Source: JACKOB01 sp024234575
GTDB taxonomy: Bacteria; Pseudomonadota; Gammaproteobacteria; Pseudomonadales; Oleiphilaceae
DNA length: 64,000 nt
Assembly: GCA_051208035.1 (NCBI GenBank)
Contig: JBPJFZ010000003.1
Location: 186,001-250,000 of the forward strand
Direction of reading: 5' to 3'
A program made the translations under genes and the position numbers. Positions 53,527-63,506 of this stretch are shown here, piece after piece (position 1 is the stretch's first letter; each line of letters opens with the position of its first letter). A model generated the notes under the pieces. That model ran no database searches. It saw only the letters and a program-made list of their open reading frames with translations, and had not been told where the DNA came from.

Positions 53527-55248
53527 TTACCCTAATACAACTTCCTGTATGGGGCCTGGTTTTGCTATGCCAAAGCCTTGCGCATAATCGACACCTATCA
53601 GTTTCAGTGCCGCACAGACTTCGTCATTTTCTACAAACTCAGCGATGGTCGATAAGCCTGCAGCGTGTCCTATCTGGTTGCAGGCTTCGACGATACCTTT
53701 GTCAATCGGGTCATTGAGCATGTTCTTGACGAAGCTGCCATCGATTTTAAGGTAATCAACCGGGATACGCTTCAGATAAGAAAAAGAACTCAAGCCTACA
53801 CCGAAGTCGTCCAAGGCAAATTTAAATCCCCGGTCTCTCGTCTCTTTTATAAATTCAACCGCGTCGGAAAGGTTGGCAATGGCTGCTGTTTCTGTGATTT
53901 CGAAACAAATTCTGGCGGGAATGATGTGATAGAAATTGAGAAAATCTTTGATGTCGTCAAAGAAAGATTTGTCACTCAAGGTTGAGCCAGACAGATTGAT
54001 GAAATAAGTACCCATTTGCTGGTTGCCGAGCCCGCTGGCAGCCAGGTAACTAAACACGTTTTTTACCACCCAGCGATCAATTAAAGGCATCAGCCCGTAC
54101 CGTTCGGCTGAAGGAATGAATGCGATAGGAGGCACAATGTTTTTGTCGTCATCGAGCATTCGTACCAAAAACTCGCTGTGGTTAATGGCATTTGTTTTTA
54201 GGCAGCGCATAGGTTGGTTGTGTAGCACAAAACGATTTTCTTCAACTGCCAGGCGAATACGAGGTACCCACTGCATTTCGTCTCTGCGGCGTGTGAATTC
54301 AGCGTCATTTTGACGATACCAGGCGATGGTGTTGCGGCCTTTATCTTTTGCAGTAAAGCAAGCCAGGTCGGCGCTGCTTAAGAGAGACTGGTAGTCTTTG
54401 GAGTGTTGGTTGATAGCTACCATGCCAATACTGATGCTGCAGTTAAATGGTTTGTTGTCCCAAATGAAACGGTGTTCACGCACTTCTTTAAGCACGCGCT
54501 CGGCAAGCTTCATTGCATGGTCTTGAGGGCAATTCTGCAACAGAATGGCGAACTCATCTCCGCCCAGCCTCGCAAGGGTGTCAGACTCACGAATATGGTT
54601 TTTCAGTAACTTAGTTATCTGCTTAAGTAGTTCGTCTCCTGCAACATGGCCGCAGGTATCATTGATAATCTTGAACTGGTCAAGATCCAGCACCATTAAT
54701 ACGTGATCTATTCTGTGGGCAATAGCCTCTTGCAGAGCTACTGTTAGCTCCTTTTCAAACTCTTGTCGATTTACCAGACCGGTCAGACGGTCATAGTATG
54801 AAAGGTAATTGATGTCTTCTTCTGCCTGTTTGTGGGCGTGGCGAAACTCTGAGTGTTTAAGCTCTCGTTTTATCACCGGAATAAGTCTGGCCAGGTTGTC
54901 TTTCATCACGTAGTCTTGGGCACCGCTACTCATGGTTTTAACGGCCAGCTCTTCTTCGATAGTTCCAGACACGACTATGACAGGTATGTCGGAGCTGAAG
55001 TCTCGAATAATTTTAAGTGCATCGGAAGAAGAGAAGCCGTGCATGTTATGGTCAGTAATAACGATGTCCCAGGTATGATTTTGCAGGGCGTTTAGCAGGC
55101 TGCGGGCACTATCAACGTGTTTATGGGTGATGCGAATGCCGCCTTTACGTAACTGGCGCAAAAGGAGTATGGCGTCGTCTTCAGAGTCGTCAACGACGAG
55201 CACTTTTACCACTCCGGGAATGTTTTCGATTACAGCTGAATTATGCAT
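53527..55248 (-). CDS. Receiver-GGDEF-EAL response regulator
   Basis: 573 residues. A receiver domain (about 12-130; phospho-acceptor Asp in DIVITDHNMHG, Lys in MKDNLARL), a GGDEF domain (about 155-315, intact LGGDEF and LDQFKIINDTCGH) and an EAL domain (about 325-570). The EAL triad is written EFL (SEFLVRM), but DDFG, KIDGSF and EFVE motifs are intact, so phosphodiesterase activity is possible. Bifunctional c-di-GMP turnover controlled by phosphorylation is expected. Its start overlaps the upstream single receiver gene by 8 bp. Confidence 0.94.
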   Translation of the reverse strand: MHNSAVIENIPGVVKVLVVDDSEDDAILLLRQLRKGGIRITHKHVDSARSLLNALQNHTWDIVITDHNMHGFSSSDALKIIRDFSSDIPVIVVSGTIEEELAVKTMSSGAQDYVMKDNLARLIPVIKRELKHSEFRHAHKQAEEDINYLSYYDRLTGLVNRQEFEKELTVALQEAIAHRIDHVLMVLDLDQFKIINDTCGHVAGDELLKQITKLLKNHIRESDTLARLGGDEFAILLQNCPQDHAMKLAERVLKEVREHRFIWDNKPFNCSISIGMVAINQHSKDYQSLLSSADLACFTAKDKGRNTIAWYRQNDAEFTRRRDEMQWVPRIRLAVEENRFVLHNQPMRCLKTNAINHSEFLVRMLDDDKNIVPPIAFIPSAERYGLMPLIDRWVVKNVFSYLAASGLGNQQMGTYFINLSGSTLSDKSFFDDIKDFLNFYHIIPARICFEITETAAIANLSDAVEFIKETRDRGFKFALDDFGVGLSSFSYLKRIPVDYLKIDGSFVKNMLNDPIDKGIVEACNQIGHAAGLSTIAEFVENDEVCAALKLIGVDYAQGFGIAKPGPIQEVVLG

Positions 55249-55687
55249 GATGGATGTGTGGTGTTTTATTCACGCCCAGCCAGTAATTGCCGAGCATTTT
55301 TATCTGTTCGACAAACGCATTAAAGTCGACAGGCTTGTTTATATAACTGTTTGCTCCCGCTTTGTAGCCGTCGAGCATATCTCTCTCTTCGTCAGAGGAA
55401 GTTAGGAGAACCACGGGGATTAACGCGGTTTTTTCATTGTTACGAATGTTTCTAAGAACATCAATTCCGTTCATCTTTGGCAATTGAATATCAAGCAGGA
55501 CGACGCAAGGGGTGTCGGTTTGATTTAAGGATTGATAGGCGCCTTTATGAAACATGTAATCCAATGCTTCCTGTCCATCTCTGACGACGTCAACGCTACT
55601 CACAATTTCGGACTTCTTCAGAGCGCGCAGGGCGAGCGCTTCATCATCCGGGTTGTCTTCAACCAGCAGAATTTTAAGAGGTGGCAT
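55241..55687 (-). CDS. Single-domain response regulator (RcpA-like)
   Basis: 148 residues, one CheY-like receiver with LVEDNPDDE, the phospho-acceptor Asp in VLLDIQLPKMNG, the Thr/Ser switch in LLTSSDEE and Lys in NKPVDF. The DNPDDE start and the small insertion are typical of RcpA-type receivers that pair with phytochrome-like or hybrid kinases. Together with the receiver-GGDEF-EAL gene and the histidine kinase next to it, it probably forms a relay. Confidence 0.93.
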   Translation of the reverse strand: MPPLKILLVEDNPDDEALALRALKKSEIVSSVDVVRDGQEALDYMFHKGAYQSLNQTDTPCVVLLDIQLPKMNGIDVLRNIRNNEKTALIPVVLLTSSDEERDMLDGYKAGANSYINKPVDFNAFVEQIKMLGNYWLGVNKTPHIHHA

Positions 55688-55827
55688 GACACATGTTCCT
55701 GGGAGCCGTTGAAGTCACAGTGACCAGTTGCCACAGATATCGCGGCTTCTATTTACTTTGTTTATAACACCTTAGATAGCTTTATTCTAGGTTATATGAC
55801 CCGCTTTGTCATGCGTAGCAGATCGTG

Positions 55828-57363
55828 CTAGGAAGCGCCATCTTGCAGCCTAGGGCTCGGTGTAAAAGCTGTCTGCGCAGAGGTTGTCTTAGCGTTGTTT
55901 TGGTTTGCATTGTGACCTTGCTGGTGCAGCGTAAAAAAGAACGTGCTGCCTTCTCCTGTGGTGCTGGTAGCCCAGATATCTCCGTGGTGACGGTGAATGA
56001 TACGGGCCACCGTAGCCAGTCCTATGCCTGTGCCTTCGAATTCATCATCAGTATGCAGGCGCTGAAAGGCCGTGAAGAGCCGGTCTTTATAGTTCATATC
56101 AAAACCAGCACCGTTGTCTCTGACAAAATATACCGTAGTAGTAGTTTCTTGAATGCGTCCGAACTCAATAACTGGTTGCTTTTCTTTTTGGGTATATTTC
56201 CAGGCGTTACCCAGCAGGTTGTCCATTACAACACGCAATAGCTTTATATCGCCAATATCAGTCATGCCGTGCTGAATGGTAATCTGGGCTTTTCTGTCCG
56301 GATTTGCATCAGCCAGTGATTTTAAGGATTCGGCGGCCAATGCCGAGAGGTCAACAGGCTGCTCATTCAAGGCTTTTCTAGTAACGCGAGACAGGTGCAA
56401 TAGCGAGGTGATCAGCTCGTCCATCTTATGTCCGGCAGTGGTGACGCGGCTAATATGGTCGAGTGCTATGTCATCCAGTTGCTCGCCGCAATCTTCGACT
56501 AATGCCTGTGTAAATCCCACGATTGCTCGTATGGGGGCTCGCAGGTCGTGAGATACCGAGTAACTGAAAGCTTCCAGTTCTGCATTGGTGTTTTTTAGTT
56601 CTCGCGTCCTCTCGTTAATTTCAGCTTCAAGCGTCTCACTATTTTCTACAATCATTGCGTTTTGATTTTGAATTTCCTGCAGCATCTGATTAAACGCATC
56701 GACCAGCTCGCCGATTTCATCTCTTGAACTTTGCTCCGCCCGTAAGCTGTAATCTCTATTTTTGGCGATTCGTTTGGCGACAACTTTAAGTTGTACCAGC
56801 GGGGCAGAAATTTGGTTTTGCAGCACCGATGTCAGCAGGTAGACAATAACGAAAACAATGACTCCGACTATGGAGGTAAACAACAGATAGTTTTGAATGT
56901 GGGTGCTAACATCAATCAAGCTGACTTCGAGGTATACTGCGCCCAGTAGTTCATCATTAAGTGATATGTTTTCTTCTAGAAGCAGCAGCCCATTTTGGTA
57001 TTTGTAGGTGGTAAGGTGCGGTCGTCTGGGGCAGTGATTGGTGTGTGCTTCCCTGTTAAAAAAGGCCAGCACATTGACATCGGCATCGTATATACATGCC
57101 AGAAGAATTGACTCATTTGAGCGTAATGCGTTGACGGTATCTTTCAGTGCGGAGTCATCGCGAAAAAGTACGGCAGATTTAGATCTTTCCGCCACGATTT
57201 TGGCAGTGGTGGTGATATTTTTTCGGACACCTTCGCGAAAGGTGTAGGACTCGTAGGCAATTAACAGGCCGGTCATCAGGGTTAATACCGTCAGGGTGAC
57301 AATGGACACCAGTAGCATTATTTTCCCTTTAAGAGAAAACTTTCGGAACAGACGACTTTTCAT
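55828..57363 (-). CDS. Membrane sensor histidine kinase
   Basis: 511 residues. Two transmembrane helices (about 14-33 and 158-180) flank a periplasmic sensor domain of about 120 residues (CHASE8-like: AERSKSAVLFRDDSALKDTVNAL). Then HAMP (SAPLVQLKVVAKRIAKNRDYSL), a coiled-coil, HisKA with the phospho-His in SVSHDLRAPI, and HATPase with the N box LLGNAWKYTQ, G1 box DNGAGFDM and G2 box GTGIGLATV. The ligand is unknown. It probably phosphorylates the two adjacent response regulators. Confidence 0.94.
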   Translation of the reverse strand: MKSRLFRKFSLKGKIMLLVSIVTLTVLTLMTGLLIAYESYTFREGVRKNITTTAKIVAERSKSAVLFRDDSALKDTVNALRSNESILLACIYDADVNVLAFFNREAHTNHCPRRPHLTTYKYQNGLLLLEENISLNDELLGAVYLEVSLIDVSTHIQNYLLFTSIVGVIVFVIVYLLTSVLQNQISAPLVQLKVVAKRIAKNRDYSLRAEQSSRDEIGELVDAFNQMLQEIQNQNAMIVENSETLEAEINERTRELKNTNAELEAFSYSVSHDLRAPIRAIVGFTQALVEDCGEQLDDIALDHISRVTTAGHKMDELITSLLHLSRVTRKALNEQPVDLSALAAESLKSLADANPDRKAQITIQHGMTDIGDIKLLRVVMDNLLGNAWKYTQKEKQPVIEFGRIQETTTTVYFVRDNGAGFDMNYKDRLFTAFQRLHTDDEFEGTGIGLATVARIIHRHHGDIWATSTTGEGSTFFFTLHQQGHNANQNNAKTTSAQTAFTPSPRLQDGAS

Positions 57364-57489
57364 TTTTTATACGTTTCCGTCTGCGGTGAATTGATAACAA
57401 ATTTGGCGTACAGCGACATTGGTGGTTTCACGTGGCTTTTTAGCTGCTGATTTATGTCGCGATTGATTTGTCGATGCATGGGCTCTTAG

Positions 57490-59118
57490 TTATCCCTGGA
57501 CGGCTTTTTCGAACTGTTTTTTAAGGTAAGCAAATCGTTTGTATTCTTTGTGTGTCTCGGGGATGTGACGGACACGGTGCAGGCATAGCTCGCATTGTTG
57601 TTTATTATTACCCAGACCTTGGTCTTTGGCCCGCTTTAACAGAACCTGCAGTAAATTAAGGTTGAGAGAGATGTGTCTTGGCGTGAGGGGGATCGCTGAA
57701 TTGAGCAGTTTTATTGACTCATCGAGCTTGCCATCGTTATAGAGTTTAATCCCTTGGCGGTTAGCGTCTGCTGCCTGTTGTCGCTGTTTCAGACTGATAG
57801 CACTTTCCATCATGTCATAAGCCTGGCTGAGAATTTTCCCTTCACCCTGAGCACCATCTGCTGTGGCTTCGAGAAGCTTTTCCGCTTCGTCAGTCTTACC
57901 GATACCATACAGAACTTTGGCAGCAACCAAGGAGCTTTCCGCAGAGAGGGTCAGCCCTTTTTTCGCGGATTTTTCGTTAACCTCACCAAGAATCTTCTCA
58001 GCCTCTTCCGTATTACCCAGATTTGCATTCAGGCTGGCCTCCATAAGCCTCGTCTGTTCGTCAATTTGTGGGCGTTCAGAAAACCGCTTTTTGGCTTTTT
58101 GTAACAAGTCAAACGCTTCTTTTTGATATTTCTTGCCGGTGAAGCCTTCGTTTTCTTGAGCAGCCGATTTTGTTAACTGATCAGCAAACTCAAAAAAGTG
58201 ACTGGTGTCTGCGTAGATTGATTGCTCGCTTAGTTTAATGACCTTTCTAAAGGCTTCGAATGCATCTTCGTCATTGCCAGACTTCAGGGATATGTCTGCC
58301 AGTGCTTTTTGCCGGTGTAATGAGTTTGGTGATCGGTTTGCGGCTTCTTGCAGGTACGACCTTGCCGTGACCAGATCTTTTTTCTTTGCGGCGATTTGGG
58401 CTAGCTGATCGTAGGCTTCAACGCGGTTTTCATCTTTATCGATTATTTTCTTCAGCAATTCCTCTGCGATATCGTAATCACCCTCATCAATGAGAATGTT
58501 GGCGAGTCCAAACTCGGCCCAATTGTATTCAGCTGATTTAAGCAGTTGCTCGTATAGTGACCGTGCCTCCTGCTGGCGACCGAGTTTTGTCAGTATCCAG
58601 GACTTGATCTTAAGGCAGAGCAGTCTATAAGGTTCTTTGCGCTCTATCTTTTCGTTGCAAAGCGTTAATGCTTTTTCCAGGTCATTCTGATCCAGCGCCT
58701 GATCTATTGCTCTGGTGGCCTCTTTTTGCTCCAGCGACTTACTTAGTCGCTTGCCCAGGTCTGCCGGGTTAACAGGCTTGACGAAGTAGCCGTCAGGTTC
58801 GTTTTCAATAGTACCCATCACTTTGTCTTTGGCGACTTCCGCTGAAATAATAAAGAACAAGGATGAGTATTTAAGAAGTTTTTTATAGCGCAACTCTTCG
58901 AGCAGTTCCTGGCCGTTTTTGCCTTTGCCAAGATCAAAGTTGCAGAGGATGACATCATAATCGACATTTTGCAGAGCCGAGATGACCTGCTGCCCGGAAG
59001 CGGCAGTATCGATCAGTTTAAGGCCGAGTGACATAAGTGCTTTTTTCGTAGAGAAACGAAAGGTATCGAGCTCGTCGACAATCATGAACCTTTTTTTAGA
59101 ATACTTCTCTAGTAGCAT
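57490..59118 (-). CDS. Response regulator with degenerate receiver and TPR tail (Asp to Asn)
   Basis: 542 residues. An N-terminal receiver (about 1-125) carries IVDELD for the acidic pocket and VKPV for the Lys, but the phospho-acceptor position is Asn60 (VILCNFDLG), so it cannot be phosphorylated there. TPR repeats follow (about 140-530; YNWAEFGLANILIDEGDYDIAEELL and ISLNLNLLQVLLKRAK). A paralogue of the gene at 14724-16340, which has Glu at the same position 60. It lies upstream of the kinase operon on the same strand, with a 126-bp gap. Confidence 0.87.
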   Translation of the reverse strand: MLLEKYSKKRFMIVDELDTFRFSTKKALMSLGLKLIDTAASGQQVISALQNVDYDVILCNFDLGKGKNGQELLEELRYKKLLKYSSLFFIISAEVAKDKVMGTIENEPDGYFVKPVNPADLGKRLSKSLEQKEATRAIDQALDQNDLEKALTLCNEKIERKEPYRLLCLKIKSWILTKLGRQQEARSLYEQLLKSAEYNWAEFGLANILIDEGDYDIAEELLKKIIDKDENRVEAYDQLAQIAAKKKDLVTARSYLQEAANRSPNSLHRQKALADISLKSGNDEDAFEAFRKVIKLSEQSIYADTSHFFEFADQLTKSAAQENEGFTGKKYQKEAFDLLQKAKKRFSERPQIDEQTRLMEASLNANLGNTEEAEKILGEVNEKSAKKGLTLSAESSLVAAKVLYGIGKTDEAEKLLEATADGAQGEGKILSQAYDMMESAISLKQRQQAADANRQGIKLYNDGKLDESIKLLNSAIPLTPRHISLNLNLLQVLLKRAKDQGLGNNKQQCELCLHRVRHIPETHKEYKRFAYLKKQFEKAVQG

Positions 59119-59239
59119 TGATCAATAACCAGCTAAACATTTGCCTAAGATCCCATAAGTTTAGATGGCTTGATCAATTTGTCACCGTTAGTTATCCCGA
59201 TAGGGCTTTCATTTTGACTATAAGCGTCATATTTTGATT

Positions 59240-59860
59240 TCAGCTTGTCGTTTCTCGCCTGCGAGCGGCATGCAGCGCGGGCCGATTGGCTATATTCTGC
59301 AGGTACTGCTGCAAGTTGTCTTGTGTGGGCGGCAACTTAAAGATCTGACCCCAGATCAGTGTCTGACTGACGAGAATATCTGCCATCGTAAATGACGCTC
59401 CTATTACGTAGGGCTTATCGCCTAATTTTTGGCTGAGTAGCTGACAGGCCTTTTGGTATTCCCACTGCGCGGTATCAAAGATGTCTGCTACCCGCTTGCT
59501 CTTAGGCAGGGCGAATTTATGCTTCGCCATCAACCACAAAGGCTGTTCCAGCTCTGTCATGGTAAAGTAGCAAACTTCATTTAGCCGGCTGCGTTCGTTT
59601 GTGTTGATTTTCGGTATGAGATTGCCATAGCTCAGCTTGTCACATAAATGGGTAAGAATGGCTGCCGATTCAGTCAGTGTCAGGTCGCCATCAACCATCA
59701 CCGGAACTTTTCCTGCCGGATTGATCGCGAGAAATTCGGCGCTTTGGGATTCACCTTTGCTAAAATCGAGTGCGCGGTACTGGTAAGTTGCCCCCACTTC
59801 TTCTAATAACCAAAGTGCTCGAAGCGTGCGTGTATTCGGAGCGCCATAAATAGTTATCAT
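59240..59860 (-). CDS. Glutathione S-transferase family protein
   Basis: 206 residues from the ATG at 59860, set by AGGAG and by the usual MITIYGAPNTRTLRALWLLEE start; an upstream frame to 59947 lacks a ribosome site. The thioredoxin-like N-terminal domain (PVMVDGDLTLTESAAILTHL, the glutathione-binding ES motif) and the helical C-terminal domain (VIGASFTMADILVSQTL) are complete. It probably conjugates or isomerises with glutathione in the cytoplasm. Downstream of the ABC exporter genes on the same strand. Confidence 0.93.
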   Translation of the reverse strand: MITIYGAPNTRTLRALWLLEEVGATYQYRALDFSKGESQSAEFLAINPAGKVPVMVDGDLTLTESAAILTHLCDKLSYGNLIPKINTNERSRLNEVCYFTMTELEQPLWLMAKHKFALPKSKRVADIFDTAQWEYQKACQLLSQKLGDKPYVIGASFTMADILVSQTLIWGQIFKLPPTQDNLQQYLQNIANRPALHAARRRETTS

Positions 59861-59922
59861 TATTTTCTCTCCTGAGTTTTGCGTGGTAGAAGGTTTGGCT
59901 CTGCTAGCGTGTTCGCTAAGGA

Positions 59923-61728
59923 TTAGTTTTGTTCTAGCAATTGCCATTGAGCGGACTGCATCTGGTGCAAGTGCCGGTATAAGCCTTCCATGGTGATGAG
60001 TGATTCATGGTTCCCTTGCTGTGTGACTTTTCCTTGGTGCATCACCAGTATTTGGTCGGCTGATTTTATCGTCGATAGGCGATGTGCTACCGCAATAATC
60101 GTTGCCTTACCTTTAAGTTGCAATAGTGCATTTTTTATGATGGTTTCGGTTTCGGAATCGATATTGGCGGTAGCCTCATCAAGGATGATTACCTTTGGAT
60201 TTCCGGCGAGTGTTCTGGCAATAGATATAAGTTGCCGTTGTCCAGCAGAAATATTGGCACCGCGCTCCGTAAGTTGAAAGGCGAGTTTCTGCGGTAGTCT
60301 CTCTACCCAGCTATTCAGTCCGGCTTGCGAGACTGCCAGGGTAATTTGTTCGGGGCAAATGTTTCGGCCCATTACAATATTGTCCAGAATTGAGCCGCTG
60401 AAGATAAAGCTGTCTTGTTGTACCAGAGCGAATTGTTTTCGGAAGGCATCATCACTATAACGCGCTAAAGGCCGGTCATCAGCGGCGATTTGCCCGCTTT
60501 CGGGTTGGTAAAAGCGCATAATCAGGCTGGCAATGGTACTTTTGCCGCTGCCGGTATGCCCGACGATACCGTTAAAGCTTCCTGGCTCGAATGTGACGTT
60601 AATGTCCTTTAATACCGGGTTGTTGGGGGTATAAGAAAAATTAACGTTGCGTAGCTCAAGTTTACTCGGTGCATTGCTGAAGCATAAATCTCCTGTTAGC
60701 CTTTCGGACTTTCTGTCAATCCACTGGAAGACCCGCTCGGCAGAAACCATGGATTGTTGAAACAGGTTTAAGCGCTGGGTCATTTCGATCAATGGTTCGG
60801 TAAAGCGACCAAGGTAATTGATAAAGGCGTACAGAATACCAACTTCGATGGTGCTTTTGAGCACGTTAATGCCGAAGTAGTACAACAGTCCAGCGAGGGT
60901 CAGCATGTGCATCATGTCGACCATTGGCCTCAGCAGTAGGGCATCAAGCTGCATGGTTCGGCGGCGTACCTGTAAATGCCGATTAACGGTGTCGTTAAAA
61001 TCTTCGGCGAATCGTTGCTGTTGATTGAAGGCCTGAATGACACGGATACCCTGAAGGTTCTCGCCTAGTTTGGCGTTGATTTCAGATAACAGCTGACGGC
61101 CTTTCTGAAAAACAGGTGTACTAATGCGCCGGTACACTACCATTACCGTAACTACCATCGGTATAAACGCCAGGCAGACCAGCATCATTTGCCAATTAAG
61201 AAAGGCCATCGCAATAAAAATCCCGAGTACCTTCACGCTGTTTTGGATATAGACGCCCAATACACCGACAAAGAGCTCTTTTATGGATTCTGTGTCATTC
61301 GTGATACGGGAGATCAGGCTGCCGGTCGGGGTGAAGTCAAACTCACTAACAGGAAGTTTGATGACTTTGGCAAATATATCCTGACGGATTTGCTGGATAA
61401 CATTCTGCGCGATGGCACCCAGTTTGATGGATTGCAAATACCCAAACCAGGCAGCACCGATGTTGGCGGCAAGGTACAAAACCAGTAATACCAGCAGGTC
61501 CCAGAAGGGAAACGAGGCGGCAACCAGGTAGTCGTCGATAAATATCTTTAATAGGATCGGGCCAAGCACATCAGTTGCCGTGGCCAGCAACAGAAGGGCG
61601 GCAGCTACCCAAAGCAGCGGTTTATTTTGCAGGGCGTATTGCAAAAGCCGGCGAAAAGTACCGCTCGTGTGCACCGTGTTGTCTCTGGGCAGGTGCGTTG
61701 ATGTGCTGTTCTCTGCTGGATGATTCAT
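59923..61728 (-). CDS. ABC exporter half-transporter (MdlB-like)
   Basis: 601 residues. Six transmembrane helices (about 35-310) and a nucleotide-binding domain with Walker A GHTGSGKST, Walker B VIILDEATANID and a degenerate signature ISAGQRQ in place of LSGGQ. Begins 3 bp after the MdlA-like stop, so co-translated. It forms a heterodimer with the partner. In that dimer the active site made by its intact Walker B and the partner's LSGGQ is canonical. Family MdlB; substrate unknown. Confidence 0.93.
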   Translation of the reverse strand: MNHPAENSTSTHLPRDNTVHTSGTFRRLLQYALQNKPLLWVAAALLLLATATDVLGPILLKIFIDDYLVAASFPFWDLLVLLVLYLAANIGAAWFGYLQSIKLGAIAQNVIQQIRQDIFAKVIKLPVSEFDFTPTGSLISRITNDTESIKELFVGVLGVYIQNSVKVLGIFIAMAFLNWQMMLVCLAFIPMVVTVMVVYRRISTPVFQKGRQLLSEINAKLGENLQGIRVIQAFNQQQRFAEDFNDTVNRHLQVRRRTMQLDALLLRPMVDMMHMLTLAGLLYYFGINVLKSTIEVGILYAFINYLGRFTEPLIEMTQRLNLFQQSMVSAERVFQWIDRKSERLTGDLCFSNAPSKLELRNVNFSYTPNNPVLKDINVTFEPGSFNGIVGHTGSGKSTIASLIMRFYQPESGQIAADDRPLARYSDDAFRKQFALVQQDSFIFSGSILDNIVMGRNICPEQITLAVSQAGLNSWVERLPQKLAFQLTERGANISAGQRQLISIARTLAGNPKVIILDEATANIDSETETIIKNALLQLKGKATIIAVAHRLSTIKSADQILVMHQGKVTQQGNHESLITMEGLYRHLHQMQSAQWQLLEQN

Positions 61729-61731
61729 CGC

Positions 61732-63480
61732 CTAGTGCCCTTCAATGACAGCTTGTTCAAGTTGCTGATAGGCATGCATTTGGTGATACCAGCCTTGTAA
61801 CTGGAGTAGTTCATGATGGCTGCCGCGTTCACAAATGCGACCGTGCTTAAGTACGATAATTTCTTCGGCATGCTGTAAGGCGCTTAGTCGATGGCAAACG
61901 ATAATGGTGGTTCGTCCTTGCCTGTTTTGTCGAAGGTGCTGCAGAATGGTTCGCTCGGTTTCAACGTCCACGGCAGATAGGGCGTCATCCAGCACCAATA
62001 AACTGGCGTCCATCAGCAACGCCCGCGCGATGGCAATACGTTGCTTTTGGCCACCTGAGAGCGTCACGCCGCGCTCACCCACGAGTGTATGATAGCCTTC
62101 GGGGAATGCCTGAATGTCATCGTCAATGCAGGCTAATGACGCTGCACGCCGAATTTCTTTTAGCGATGCATTCGGGGTGCCCAAGGCGATATTTTCGGCG
62201 ATGCTGATTGAGAACAGAAACGGTTCCTGCGAGACAATCGCCATTTGTTTGCGTAATGAATCGGTTGTGTAATGATCGAATCGGTTATCGCCATAGCTGA
62301 TAGTGCAGTTGTTGGAAGCTGGCAGCTGGTATGTGAGCAGCTTGACTAACGTCGACTTTCCGGACCCTGTGGGACCGACTATGCCTAGTGTATTGCCTGG
62401 GGTCAGGCTTCCCGCAATGGATTGCAAGGCGGCACCATCACCTTCGGTAAAATGGAAAGAATGGATGTTCCAGGTTAATGTTGCTTCGGGCGGCGCTGTT
62501 TGTGTACCCTCCGGGAGAATTTGGTGCGTTGAGTTGAGCAGTGCCTGAATTCTTTTATAGGCGACTGTGCCGCGTTCGAGTAAGTTTAATAGCCAGCCAT
62601 AGGCAAACATGGGCCAGATGAGATAACCCAAATACAGGGTGAACGAAGTAAGTTCACCGATAGTCATCGAGCCCTGGTTAATAAACCAGGCGCCGCCACT
62701 GACCGCGAATAGAAAGGATATCCCGACAACAATAAAAATAACCGGTCCATATTTTGCCTCGGCAGCAATAACTGCGAGGTTGGCATCCCTGGCGTTGGCG
62801 ACTTTTTCGTTGAACTGGTCGGTGGCGTGCTGCTCAAGACCGTAGGCTCTCAGCAGCCTGATACCACTGATGTTTTCCTGAACACTGTCGTTCATATCGC
62901 TAAAGGATTTTTGCGCCAAATGAAAGGCATTGTGCATTTCCCGATTGATCCGCCAGAAAAAAAATGCCATCGCCGGCCAGGGCAATAGCGCGATTAGGGT
63001 CAGCCGCCAGTCAATTAAGGTAAACAGAAGGGTGAGCACGACAACCCCGGTGAGAATTCCGTCAAACAGGGCGAGAATGGCCTCACCTGCAGACATCTCG
63101 ATGGCAGTAATATCATTTGTGGAACGGGCTAACAAATCACCGGTTTGGTGCTCGTTGTAGAACGTTTCGGATTGTCTTAATAAGTGAGTAAACACTTGTT
63201 GTCGCAACAGTGCACCAAGTTTATAGGATGCGCTGTACAGGGAAAGGCGCCAGAGATAACGAAGAATATATATAGCCACGCCAAGGCAGACGATCAGACC
63301 TACATCGTTTTGTAAGCGGCTGGCGTCCAGCGTTCCAGCAACGGCCTGATCGACAAGTCGACCCGTAATCCACGGGGGAAAAAGGTTAAGTAGCGCGACC
63401 CCGGTGAGTAGGACCATGGCGATGCTGTAACGCTTCCATTCGCTTTTAAAAAACCAGCTTAACTCTTGTAATAACTTCAT
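61732..63480 (-). CDS. ABC exporter half-transporter (MdlA-like)
   Basis: 582 residues. Six transmembrane helices (about 20-310) and a nucleotide-binding domain with Walker A GPTGSGKST, a normal signature LSGGQKQR, and Walker B LLVLDDALSAVD, where the usual catalytic Glu is Asp. That makes the site shared with the partner's degenerate signature the weak one, as in heterodimeric MdlAB and TM287/288-type exporters. It starts 26 bp after the upstream acyltransferase gene ends. Confidence 0.93.
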   Translation of the reverse strand: MKLLQELSWFFKSEWKRYSIAMVLLTGVALLNLFPPWITGRLVDQAVAGTLDASRLQNDVGLIVCLGVAIYILRYLWRLSLYSASYKLGALLRQQVFTHLLRQSETFYNEHQTGDLLARSTNDITAIEMSAGEAILALFDGILTGVVVLTLLFTLIDWRLTLIALLPWPAMAFFFWRINREMHNAFHLAQKSFSDMNDSVQENISGIRLLRAYGLEQHATDQFNEKVANARDANLAVIAAEAKYGPVIFIVVGISFLFAVSGGAWFINQGSMTIGELTSFTLYLGYLIWPMFAYGWLLNLLERGTVAYKRIQALLNSTHQILPEGTQTAPPEATLTWNIHSFHFTEGDGAALQSIAGSLTPGNTLGIVGPTGSGKSTLVKLLTYQLPASNNCTISYGDNRFDHYTTDSLRKQMAIVSQEPFLFSISIAENIALGTPNASLKEIRRAASLACIDDDIQAFPEGYHTLVGERGVTLSGGQKQRIAIARALLMDASLLVLDDALSAVDVETERTILQHLRQNRQGRTTIIVCHRLSALQHAEEIIVLKHGRICERGSHHELLQLQGWYHQMHAYQQLEQAVIEGH

Positions 63481-63506
63481 TTAGGATATTCTGGATAACT
63501 GGGTTT

